Assembly (NCBI RefSeq): GCF_937873765.1
Contig: NZ_CALMZC010000037.1
Span: 62,001-126,000, forward strand
Direction: 5' to 3'
Length of the DNA stretch: 64,000 nt
Source: an uncultured Thiothrix sp.
GTDB lineage: Bacteria; Pseudomonadota; Gammaproteobacteria; Thiotrichales; Thiotrichaceae
Under the pieces are notes generated by a model. The model did not search any database. It was not told the origin of the DNA and saw only the letters and a list, made by a program, of their open reading frames with translations. The number at the start of each line of letters is the position of its first letter. Position 1 is the stretch's first letter. The position numbers and the translations under genes are program-made. Shown one piece after another: positions 17,548 through 25,462 of this stretch.

Positions 17548-18732
17548 ATGGCTAATCTAATTGAAGAGGATATGCGCCTGTCACCATTATTACACATGAT
17601 GGTAAAGCAACAGGCTTCAGACATTTATTTAACCACCGGTGCGCATGCTTCAGTCAAAGTGCGTGGCTCTTTGCGCAAAATCAGCAGAGAGCCGATGAAA
17701 CCCGGTAATATTCGCCAACTCGCGGAAGAAGTTTTGACCGGTAGTGAAATGGAAACCTTTTATAGTTCTCGAGAGTTTAATAAAGGGATTGCCTTAAAAG
17801 GGATTGGCCGCTTTCGGATGAATTTGTATTTCCAACGTGGCGAAGTTTCAATGGTGGTACGGCATATTCGCAGCAATATCGCTAATCCTGATGATCTCGA
17901 TCTGCCAGCGGTTTTGAAAGAATTGGTGATGCGTCGAGATGGTTTGATTTTATTCGTAGGCTCGACAGGCTCCGGCAAATCAACCTCTATGGCTTCCCTG
18001 ATTCAATATCGCAATGAGCGCCATTGCGGGCATATTTTGACGATTGAAGATCCTATTGAGTATACCTTTCGTCACGGTCAGTCGATTGTCGGCCAACGTG
18101 AGGTCGGTTTTGATACCTTAAGCTATGCTAATGCTATGCGTGAAGCGATGCGCGAAGCTCCCGATATGATTATGGTAGGAGAAGCACGTGATAGTGCCAC
18201 AATGGGAGCAGTCTTGGGCTTTGCAGATACCGGTCATTTGGTACTTTCAACCCTGCACGCGATCAATGTTGTACAAGCTCTAGAGCGGATTTTATACCTG
18301 TTTAGTTCTGAAGATAAAAACCGTGTGTTGATGGATTTATCGCTGAACTTACGTGCGATTGTTGCTCAACGTTTGATTCCTGCCTCCAATGGTGAAGGTA
18401 TTCACTTAGCAGCAGAAGTTTTAGTGAATACCCCGTATGTGACTGAGTTGATTAGAAAAGGCCATTTCAATGATCTGCCTGAGATTATTGAGAAGGGCAC
18501 TTCGGATGGGATGGTGAGCTTTGATCAATCCTTATACCGACTATTGCGGGATAAGAAGATTACTAAAGCACATGCTTTAGAGTATGCCACTTCACGTAAC
18601 AACCTTGAATGGCAAATTAGCTTTGGAAATGGCAGTTTCGCCCCCGATAAAACTAAGCACGCTGAACCTAGCGTCTATGAAAAAGTACTGGAATCGACGA
18701 AAAATAAAATTACTGGCTCTGCAGATGCTTAA
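17548..18732 (+). CDS. Third PilT/PilU-family ATPase
   Basis: A 394-residue PilT-family ATPase beginning 3 bases after pilU. All catalytic elements look intact: Walker A GSTGSGKS 138-145, Asp box TIEDPIEY, Walker B IMVGEARD around 208-215 and His box GHLVLSTLHA. The N-terminal domain has ASDIYLTTGAHASVKVRG, matching the PilU group more than PilT. The C-terminal tail (about 345-394) is polar and unlike the others. Tandem order suggests co-transcription and a role tuning retraction, possibly in a mixed complex. Closest named family member is PilU, but it is a distinct paralogue. Confidence 0.9.
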   Translation: MANLIEEDMRLSPLLHMMVKQQASDIYLTTGAHASVKVRGSLRKISREPMKPGNIRQLAEEVLTGSEMETFYSSREFNKGIALKGIGRFRMNLYFQRGEVSMVVRHIRSNIANPDDLDLPAVLKELVMRRDGLILFVGSTGSGKSTSMASLIQYRNERHCGHILTIEDPIEYTFRHGQSIVGQREVGFDTLSYANAMREAMREAPDMIMVGEARDSATMGAVLGFADTGHLVLSTLHAINVVQALERILYLFSSEDKNRVLMDLSLNLRAIVAQRLIPASNGEGIHLAAEVLVNTPYVTELIRKGHFNDLPEIIEKGTSDGMVSFDQSLYRLLRDKKITKAHALEYATSRNNLEWQISFGNGSFAPDKTKHAEPSVYEKVLESTKNKITGSADA

Positions 18733-18735
18733 AGT

Positions 18736-19383
18736 TTATGTCCAACGAATAATGGGTAAATCCAGCAAGGCTTGCAAATCTTGCTGGTTATCCATCCCCA
18801 GTGGTGCGGGTTGAAGCGGATTGAGAATAATACCGACTAAGTCTAGGTGACGTGCTTGAATAGCTTCAACGCTTAGCAGAATATGATTAATACAACCCAC
18901 CCGATCTTCACTCACTAAGACAATCGGTAGCTTTAAAGTAGCCGCCAAATCGGCATTTAAACCATCATTGGCTAAGGGCGAGTAAAAACCACCAGCGCCT
19001 TCTACATATAGAAAGCTAGGTGGTTTGTAGTTCTTGTGACATTGTTCAGCCAGTTGTTGAATGCTTAACTGCTTACCTTCTAACTGAGCTGCACGCGGCG
19101 GTGAGAGTGGCGCTAACAAGCGATTGGGACAGACTTGGTTTAAGGCTTGAAAACCGCTAGCCGCTAAGGCTAATTTCCACGTATCGGTTTCAGTGATTTG
19201 CTCAGTTGACCAGCCCGACTCTACAGGCTTACGTGGAGTAATCTGTACACCAAGTTGTCGCAAATGCTGTAACAGCCGAGTACCAATCCAAGTTTTACCG
19301 ACACCTGTATCCGTGCCTGTCATAAAAAGACCGGGTAATTGACTAATCTGCTCTAGCCATGTTGCAAAAACACTGGAATTCAA
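18736..19383 (-). CDS. bioD: Dethiobiotin synthetase
   Basis: An ATP-dependent carboxylase forming the ureido ring of dethiobiotin. The P-loop reads FMTGTDTGVGKTW, RKPVESGW is the substrate lysine motif and VEGAGGFYSPL is the Mg/ATP motif. The frame stays open to ATG 19440, but that start leaves 13 bases to the divergent tpm start and adds about 30 residues that BioD does not have. A TATAAT on the minus strand at 19419-19414 would lie inside that extension. I therefore favour TTG 19383 (215 residues), with modest certainty. No other biotin gene is adjacent; bioA is 37 kb away. Confidence 0.85.
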   Translation of the reverse strand: MNSSVFATWLEQISQLPGLFMTGTDTGVGKTWIGTRLLQHLRQLGVQITPRKPVESGWSTEQITETDTWKLALAASGFQALNQVCPNRLLAPLSPPRAAQLEGKQLSIQQLAEQCHKNYKPPSFLYVEGAGGFYSPLANDGLNADLAATLKLPIVLVSEDRVGCINHILLSVEAIQARHLDLVGIILNPLQPAPLGMDNQQDLQALLDLPIIRWT

Positions 19384-19453
19384 TTGAGAAGCTCTGAGTC
19401 GCGAAAATTTTCTATTATACTGTAGGCTCTTCAACTGCATAGCGAGCTTTAAG

Positions 19454-20110
19454 ATGCGCGCCCGATTTTGGCATGAGCGTTGGCAGCAAAACCAAATTGG
19501 TTTTCACCAAGATGAAATTAATCCTTATCTACAAACTTATTGGCCAAAGCTCAAGCTAGCTACAGGGAGGGGCGTATTTGTGCCTTTGTGTGGCAAAAGT
19601 AGCGATATGCTCTGGTTGCGGTCACAAGGCTATCCAGTGTTAGGAGTTGAACTAAGCCCAATTGCGGTCAAAGATTTTTTTGCAGAGCACGGATTAGAGC
19701 CAGAAGTTACTCAACAAGGTGCTTTTGAGTTGTGGGAAGTAGAGGGCTTAAAAATTCTACTCGGTGATTTCTTTCAACTCACAACTACTGATTTGGCAGA
19801 GTGCGAGGCTATTTATGATCGTGCTTCCTTAATTGCTTTGCCGCCGGATATGCGTGAGCAGTATGCGGGGCATCTTCAACAGATCGCAACTGGTAAACCG
19901 AACCTCTTAATCACCTTAGAATACGATCAGACCATCACCGGTGGGCCACCCTTTTCAGTAACGCCTGCAGAAGTGCAGTCCTATTATGCTGCTCAGTATT
20001 ACATTGAGCTGTTAGCGCGCGTCGATATTAGCCACACTCAACATGGCATTATGGCTAAAGGGGCTAAAGAGTTATATGAGGGGGTCTATTTGTTGAAACC
20101 CAAATTCTAG
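19454..20110 (+). CDS. tpm: Thiopurine S-methyltransferase
   Basis: A 218-residue SAM-dependent methyltransferase of the TPMT family. Bacterial members methylate thiopurines and are linked to selenium and tellurium detoxification. The N-terminus FWHERWQQNQIGFHQ and the SAM-binding VFVPLCGKSSDMLWL are diagnostic, followed by VLGVELSPIAV and the acidic-then-IYDRASLIALPP motif. The gene converges on the cpdA-like gene, overlapping its stop by 4 bases. Confidence 0.94.
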   Translation: MRARFWHERWQQNQIGFHQDEINPYLQTYWPKLKLATGRGVFVPLCGKSSDMLWLRSQGYPVLGVELSPIAVKDFFAEHGLEPEVTQQGAFELWEVEGLKILLGDFFQLTTTDLAECEAIYDRASLIALPPDMREQYAGHLQQIATGKPNLLITLEYDQTITGGPPFSVTPAEVQSYYAAQYYIELLARVDISHTQHGIMAKGAKELYEGVYLLKPKF

Positions 20111-20898
20111 GCTTCTAGGTAATGCACTTGTGTGGCAATACGTCCATCTGCGTATAAACTTATTTCACGCCAGCCCGGTTTGGCGTGTTTAAACCCTAAG
20201 CGCGCTTCATCGTGGGTCAACTGCACACAAGTTGCTGGTGTCCCATACACAGCAATAGCTTGGTTTTGATTATTGGCGACTGCACCAACAAATTCAGCAT
20301 GAATATGCCCAAAAGCCACCGCCTTGACTTGTGGAAACTGAGTTAAAATTTCCCAAAACTGCTCAGGCTGTTGTAAACCCATGTTATCCATCCAAGCACT
20401 CCCAATGGGTAATGGATGATGATGTAGAAAAATCAGGGCATGTGCTTCAACGGGCAGTTGCTTGAGTTTGTGGACTAAAATGTCTAACTTTTCTGTAGTT
20501 AAATAACCTTCTCCATGTAGTGGACGGCTGCTATCTAAAAAGAGTAAGTGCCAAGCCCCCAATTGTTTATGGTCTACCAGATGGATATTGGGACTGCTGA
20601 GCTTTGCTTGCATCAATTCAGGGTGATCATGATTGCCGGGTAATACGTAGACAGGCGCTGGGAAGCTGTCTAACTGGCAATTAATCCACTGATAAGTGGC
20701 TGCCGTTTCTTCTTGTGCTAAATCTCCACTCAGCACTAAGGCATTACAGGGTGATTGTTGCTTAAGATGATTAAGAACGCGGATCAATGCTTGATTTGGA
20801 TAGACCGGTAAAGGTGACCAAATAAGATGAGAAGAGTCATCAGCATAGCAGTGGGTATCACTGAGCTGCCAAATGCGTAGCGGAGTCGTTTCAGCCAT
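20107..20898 (-). CDS. CpdA-like metallophosphoesterase (3',5'-cyclic-AMP phosphodiesterase family)
   Basis: A 263-residue calcineurin-like phosphoesterase. All metal-ligand motifs are visible: LSDTH at residues 12-16, LSGDLAQEE, LPGNHDHPE, FLHHHPLPIG and FGHIHAEF. Sequence and length fit CpdA, which hydrolyses cAMP and lowers Crp signalling. Neighbours give no cAMP-specific context. It starts four bases after the stop of the DUF4139 gene upstream, so the two are probably co-transcribed. Confidence 0.88.
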   Translation of the reverse strand: MAETTPLRIWQLSDTHCYADDSSHLIWSPLPVYPNQALIRVLNHLKQQSPCNALVLSGDLAQEETAATYQWINCQLDSFPAPVYVLPGNHDHPELMQAKLSSPNIHLVDHKQLGAWHLLFLDSSRPLHGEGYLTTEKLDILVHKLKQLPVEAHALIFLHHHPLPIGSAWMDNMGLQQPEQFWEILTQFPQVKAVAFGHIHAEFVGAVANNQNQAIAVYGTPATCVQLTHDEARLGFKHAKPGWREISLYADGRIATQVHYLEA

Positions 20899-20902
20899 TG
20901 AT

Positions 20903-22555
20903 TTAAAGCCCAGATAAAGACTGATCTTGCGGATAGCTAATGCTATAACCGTAGTTAAGCTCTACCTTAGCACCTGCCGCTAGCTCACGCACCCAAGTAT
21001 TCACACCTTTCTTATTATCCACATCTTTTGCACTTGGAATATCGCCGGTTAGCGTCACGCTAATATCTGAGTTATTCGCTACGGGAATCATGTCATATAG
21101 TTTGATGCTACGTGTATCCGCATGTTCATTTTGGATGGTGACTTGATAGCTGTAGTCCAAACGCTTGCGGCTGCTTAATAAGCCGGGTTGAGTGGTTTTT
21201 TCAGGGGTCGGTTGAAAGCGAATTTTTACTCGATCGTCCTCACCAAACGCCAGTTTTATGAGCTCACCGGTTTTTAGTTCAGCTAATTGTGAGTTACCAA
21301 TAAAATTGCCATCACGATATAAGGCGATTGATCCCGGAATGAGAGGGGCTTGGCCTGAATAAGTTGCTTCCGTTGTTAAAATAGCTCTTGGATCTAGGCG
21401 AGGAACGCTGCTTAATTGCAGTTTAGCATCCAAGGTTTGATTTTCTAAAGTGACACGCCGCGTATCACTACCTGAAGCGAGTGTCAAAGTACCGGGAACT
21501 TGATACTCAGCATTATAACTGCCAGTCACTAAAGTGCTGTTTTCTTCAAGCATTTTCATCGCAGGCCGCTCTTTTACCATCGTTGGTGCAGGAGCAGCCG
21601 CTGGCATGGCTTCAGCAGCAACCATACTGCGCATCGTATCCGCAGAGGCTTCAGAAATGACGGGTGGTGCATACAAAGAAATTACCCAGCTATTAAGTTC
21701 AGGCAGGGTTGCACTCGCTGTTGGGCGTAAAGTGGACAGATTCACGTTGACATTTGACCAGTCTTCACCAGTACTCTGTTGGATAGCGGCTTGGGTTTTA
21801 AATTGGAGCTTACCAGTACTGCTGTCTAATTCAGCTTCATAGACGGGAGACCAGTTAGCGGCCGGAATTTGATAACTCAAGTTGAGAGTCAGATTGCTAG
21901 GTTGTGTAGCTTTTACATATAAGCTTGCAGTACGGTTACTCGTTTCGCCAGTAGCAATTTGCTCTAACTGCTCTTGGAGTTGAGTCAAACCTTTATCAAA
22001 GTCCTGTAGCGTTTTGTCAGCAGCACGTACTTTGGCTTGCGCTTCAGCCGTTGCTGTTTCTAGAGTCTGCCAAGCTTGCTGCCATTGAGTTAGGGGTAGG
22101 GCAGTTGTACCTTGTGCTGAATTATCTTTGTTAGTTTGTTGCATACCAGTGGCACGAATAAAGGCTAATTGTTGCTCGGCACGAGTTTTGGCATCAGCCA
22201 CCTCCTGACGCTTTTCTTGCCAGCGACGAATTTCTTCTTTTAATTGGCGCTCTTTAACTTGTACCGCATCTGAACTTAATTGTTCAGTGAGTTGTACACT
22301 GCCCAAACTTATTGGATTTGAGCCAGCACCAGACACTCGTAAGGATGTGGCATCCATTTGTAAAGGTAGTCCGGGCAAAATAATTTTAGTCTCTCCAGCA
22401 GCTAAGTTAAGCGTGGCGGTACGCGTAATTCGTGCGCTATTTGGGTATACTGTAACCGCACTAATAGTGGAGTTAGCTTGTAGATCGGCATAAGCAGTTT
22501 GCGGGAAAAACAACACCACTGAAAGACCACTAATCACTGCTAAGCTAATACGCAT
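20903..22555 (-). CDS. DUF4139 / mucoidy-inhibitor (MuiA) family exported protein
   Basis: A 550-residue exported protein of unknown biochemical function. Signal peptide about 1-23 (MRISLAVISG... QTAYA), DUF4140-like N-terminal domain with AVTVYPNSARITRTATLNL, a long coiled coil (about 90-200), and the DUF4139 beta-rich domain from about 210 to the end with LSYQIPAANWSPVYEAELD and STGEDWSNVNVNLST. An Ala/Met/Pro-rich loop lies around 315-340. ATG 22555 is preceded by CGGAG at 10 bases and begins the signal peptide; the frame upstream is rejected. Confidence 0.85.
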   Translation of the reverse strand: MRISLAVISGLSVVLFFPQTAYADLQANSTISAVTVYPNSARITRTATLNLAAGETKIILPGLPLQMDATSLRVSGAGSNPISLGSVQLTEQLSSDAVQVKERQLKEEIRRWQEKRQEVADAKTRAEQQLAFIRATGMQQTNKDNSAQGTTALPLTQWQQAWQTLETATAEAQAKVRAADKTLQDFDKGLTQLQEQLEQIATGETSNRTASLYVKATQPSNLTLNLSYQIPAANWSPVYEAELDSSTGKLQFKTQAAIQQSTGEDWSNVNVNLSTLRPTASATLPELNSWVISLYAPPVISEASADTMRSMVAAEAMPAAAPAPTMVKERPAMKMLEENSTLVTGSYNAEYQVPGTLTLASGSDTRRVTLENQTLDAKLQLSSVPRLDPRAILTTEATYSGQAPLIPGSIALYRDGNFIGNSQLAELKTGELIKLAFGEDDRVKIRFQPTPEKTTQPGLLSSRKRLDYSYQVTIQNEHADTRSIKLYDMIPVANNSDISVTLTGDIPSAKDVDNKKGVNTWVRELAAGAKVELNYGYSISYPQDQSLSGL

Positions 22556-22630
22556 TTTGTCAAAACTCCGAGGTATTTTTTCTTCATTAATGGATATTGC
22601 TAGCATAGCAACAAAAATAGGACTTGGAAA

Positions 22631-23404
22631 ATCATCCAGTTAATTGATACTCACTGCCATTTCGATGATCACAGTTTTGCGCCTGATCGTCTGCAGCTTT
22701 TAAAGGAGATGCAAACTTTAGGTGTAAGTGATTTGATTATTCCGGCGATTACCCAAGCAAGCTGGGATGCTATTCAAACTTTATGCACAAGTCAGGCTGG
22801 ACTGCATGCAGCCTATGGCCTACATCCGCTTTATTTGGCAGAACACACTCAGCAGCATCTCACTATTTTAGCTGATTTTATTCAGGGAAATCGTTTGCAA
22901 GTGATTGCAGTAGGTGAGTGTGGCTTAGATTTTTTTCTGCCAGACTTAGATGTGCAGCGCCAAACTGAATTCTTTAACGCGCAGTTAAAACTAGCCAAGC
23001 AGTTTGATTTACCAGTGATTATTCATGCACGGCGTTCAGTGGATGCCGTTTTGAGTTGTATTCGGCGGGTGGGTGGTTTACGGGGAGTCGTGCATAGTTT
23101 TGCAGGTAGCCTACAGCAAGCCGAACAGCTGATTGCGCAAGGTTTTTACCTAGGAGCAGGGGGAACTTTGACTTATGAGCGTGCCCATCGCCTTAGATAT
23201 GTGTTAAAAACAGTCCCCCTAGAGTTTTTGCTGCTAGAAACCGATGCGCCGGATCAGCCAGATAGCCAATGGCGCGGACAGCGTAATACTCCTTTACGCT
23301 TGCCAGTGATTGCAGAGGCTTTGGCAGAATTGCGGTCTTGTTCTGTAGAGTCTATAGCGAAAGTAACGACTACAAACGCACAAAATTTATTTGGAATTAA
23401 TTAG
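22631..23404 (+). CDS. TatD family metal-dependent deoxyribonuclease, non-standard start codon
   Basis: TIM-barrel hydrolase of the TatD family, about 257 residues when complete. The first ATG in frame (22709) would remove the essential metal-binding HxH, which is encoded just upstream as LIDTHCHFDD. The open frame back to the stop at 22601 contains no ATG, GTG or TTG before that motif. ATC 22631 (AGGA 8 bases upstream) or ATT 22643 are the possible starts; ATC is used here. VGECGLDFF, VIIHARRS, VVHSFAG and LLETDAP complete the active site. A sequence error near the start is the alternative explanation. Confidence 0.85.
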   Translation: MIQLIDTHCHFDDHSFAPDRLQLLKEMQTLGVSDLIIPAITQASWDAIQTLCTSQAGLHAAYGLHPLYLAEHTQQHLTILADFIQGNRLQVIAVGECGLDFFLPDLDVQRQTEFFNAQLKLAKQFDLPVIIHARRSVDAVLSCIRRVGGLRGVVHSFAGSLQQAEQLIAQGFYLGAGGTLTYERAHRLRYVLKTVPLEFLLLETDAPDQPDSQWRGQRNTPLRLPVIAEALAELRSCSVESIAKVTTTNAQNLFGIN

Positions 23405-23914
23405 ATGAAATATTTTTTTCCAGTCTTAATGGGAATTGTCATTTTATTAGGGCTTGGTTTGACACTGACACCGTATCTTGCTGATTGGCTATTACCGGTC
23501 AATGCTGCTAATTATCAGCAAGCTAAACCAAATGATGCACGTCAAGCTGTGGCTGACTGGTTTGATGTGAAGCCGGAGCAAATTAAGTCTGCTCAAGCCA
23601 TTCGCCGTCGTACCAATGAGGGTCATACCAGTTGGCTAGTGTTTGAGGCTAACAGGGAGCCGGTTGCTCAATTTGTAATGAGTGCTCGTTTACAGCAAGC
23701 TAATTTGGATCAAACAGCGCTGCAATCAATTTGGCTCAGTAATCCTCCCCCAGTCATTTGGTGGCAACCGGCCGAGTTAAAGCGTGAAACTTACTTCTCT
23801 GGTAAAACAGAAAACCGTACCCTGACATTGATTTACAATGAGGAACAGCAAAAAGGCTACTTAATGGTTAAGTCTACAGAGACGGCCAATGATAAAACTA
23901 AAAATAGTTTTTGA
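23405..23914 (+). CDS. Hypothetical membrane-anchored protein
   Basis: A 169-residue protein with one N-terminal hydrophobic segment (about 3-23, FFPVLMGIVILLGLGLTLTP), a possible second one at 24-33, and a globular part likely in the periplasm. I do not recognise a domain. Features are WFDVKPEQIKSAQAIRRR and the proline/tryptophan stretch LSNPPPVIWWQP. ATG follows the tatD stop immediately, so it is very probably translated from the same message. It converges on the minus-strand block that begins at 23928. Confidence 0.7.
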   Translation: MKYFFPVLMGIVILLGLGLTLTPYLADWLLPVNAANYQQAKPNDARQAVADWFDVKPEQIKSAQAIRRRTNEGHTSWLVFEANREPVAQFVMSARLQQANLDQTALQSIWLSNPPPVIWWQPAELKRETYFSGKTENRTLTLIYNEEQQKGYLMVKSTETANDKTKNSF

Positions 23915-23927
23915 CAGTCTCCTAAAA

Positions 23928-24590
23928 TTAATTCGCCATACTATTGGGCGTTTGGGGAACTTGGGCTAATAGACGTGCTGCTTTAACCCATTTTGCTACA
24001 GGTACAATACTCTCTTCGCTGATTAGACGTTGAATCAGCTTCAATTGCTCAGTACTGCAAGCGGCTAATTGCTCACAGTTTAGAATACCGAGCATATGCA
24101 TCTTTTGGATACTACTCTGATCAATTCCCTCGAGACAAGCTAAGTCATGGGCTTGAGTAGTTAAGTGGGTGATATTCGCCTGATTAGCAACTAGGACAGG
24201 TATACGCACGTGTTTCTTGAGCAATCGAGTTAAGTCACTTAATCGGCGTAATTGTTGTTCGCGTTTTGCTAGTAAATCAGTGCTTTCTCGCAGTTGATTA
24301 CGGGTATGCATTAATTGTAAACGTAGCTGCTCAAAATTTTTTAAATCAGCGGATTGGGTTAATTGCTTGAGTGCTTGTTCTTTCTCAACTTCACAGTAAT
24401 GAGCGTGTTGATTGAGTTCAGCGAAGTCTTGCTGTAAGCGTTGGTGTGCATAGCGCAAACGGACAAGTTGTTGATAGCAGGCGGTGCGGGAGTGCTGTTG
24501 GAAGAAATGTGCTGTCCACCATCCTAGACCCAAACCTAGTAAAAATAATCCAATACCAAGGGCTGAGAGCTGGAAACTGAGCGCATGCAT
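23928..24590 (-). CDS. Membrane coiled-coil protein with C-terminal helix-hairpin-helix-like domain
   Basis: A 220-residue protein, last gene of the long minus-strand block. The transmembrane helix at about 8-27 contains GLGLGWWTAHF. A coiled coil spans roughly 40-125, and a C-terminal segment (LEGIDQSSIQKMHMLGILNC, then EQLAAC and LKLIQRLI) resembles helix-hairpin-helix domains of the DUF4332 or 5'-nuclease-like type. The same GLGLGWW anchor plus coiled coil occurs in the 32319-32708 gene at the other end of the block. Function unknown. Confidence 0.75.
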   Translation of the reverse strand: MHALSFQLSALGIGLFLLGLGLGWWTAHFFQQHSRTACYQQLVRLRYAHQRLQQDFAELNQHAHYCEVEKEQALKQLTQSADLKNFEQLRLQLMHTRNQLRESTDLLAKREQQLRRLSDLTRLLKKHVRIPVLVANQANITHLTTQAHDLACLEGIDQSSIQKMHMLGILNCEQLAACSTEQLKLIQRLISEESIVPVAKWVKAARLLAQVPQTPNSMAN

Positions 24591-24592
24591 GC

Positions 24593-25342
24593 TTACTCCT
24601 TTAGGACGGTCAATTCAACCCTCCGATTACGCATGCGTCCTGCCTCATCTTCATTACTGGCAACAGGGCGGCTTGCTCCATAACCTTGGGCTTTAATTTG
24701 ATTCAAATCAATACCTTTTGTTAAGAGATATTGAAGCACAGCTTCTGCTTTTGCCTGAGTGAGTGCTGTTTGACCGAGCGCAGTCCCCTGATTGTCGGTA
24801 TGTGCGGATATTTCTACGAGTACTTGCGGGTATGTTTTGAGCAACTCTGCTAATTGATCCAGAATCGGATAGGAGTCTTCGGTTAATACTGCCTGTGTAG
24901 GTATGAAAGAAACTTTACTTAAATCAAGTTGTTCGAGTACATGTTTCTTCGAGGGTGTATATAGTTTACCTAAAGCCAAGTCAGTGGTTTTAGGCTGAGT
25001 GGTTTGACTAGTTTTAGGAGCAGGAGCAATTGTCACTTGATTATGGATAGTCCTTACGCCATCAACACCGCCCACAATTTCTAAAATGGCTTCTAAGGAG
25101 GTTTCTTGAGTTAAAATGCCACTGATATGGCCATCACGGCCTTGAAAGTAGACGTTAACCGTAGGTAAATTAGCTTCAGCTAAAGCGGTTCTTGCTTTTT
25201 GTGCTAAATCATTCTCAATGGTTGATTGTTTCCACAGTAAAGTCAGTCCAGTCAAGCTAAAAGCCATTAATAGCGCCAAAATAGATAAGCGCATAGATAA
25301 GCGCATAAAAATTTGGTGCTTATAGTCATTCTTGCTAGGCAT
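24593..25342 (-). CDS. BON-OmpA domain envelope protein
   Basis: A 249-residue protein with one transmembrane helix (about 18-34), a BON-like segment (about 50-95, VNVYFQGRDGHISGILTQET), and a C-terminal OmpA peptidoglycan-binding domain (about 140-249) with VEISAHTDNQGTALGQ, ALTQAKAEAVLQYL and GRMRNRRVELTV. It is likely inner-membrane anchored and holds the cell wall, as do MotB-type and pilus-anchoring OmpA proteins. ATG 25342 follows GGAG at 7 bases; the upstream in-frame extension is rejected. A 12-base tandem duplication encodes MRLS twice near the N-terminus. Confidence 0.82.
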   Translation of the reverse strand: MPSKNDYKHQIFMRLSMRLSILALLMAFSLTGLTLLWKQSTIENDLAQKARTALAEANLPTVNVYFQGRDGHISGILTQETSLEAILEIVGGVDGVRTIHNQVTIAPAPKTSQTTQPKTTDLALGKLYTPSKKHVLEQLDLSKVSFIPTQAVLTEDSYPILDQLAELLKTYPQVLVEISAHTDNQGTALGQTALTQAKAEAVLQYLLTKGIDLNQIKAQGYGASRPVASNEDEAGRMRNRRVELTVLKE

Positions 25343-25462
25343 AAACAACTCCACTAAGTAGCCTTTATTGAAGACAGACAAAACAACCTGATCAAGCAGC
25401 TTGCCATCAGTTGAGTCAGGTTGGTTACAAAGCTGGGTTTGTGATCGCAACTTTGAGGGTAT

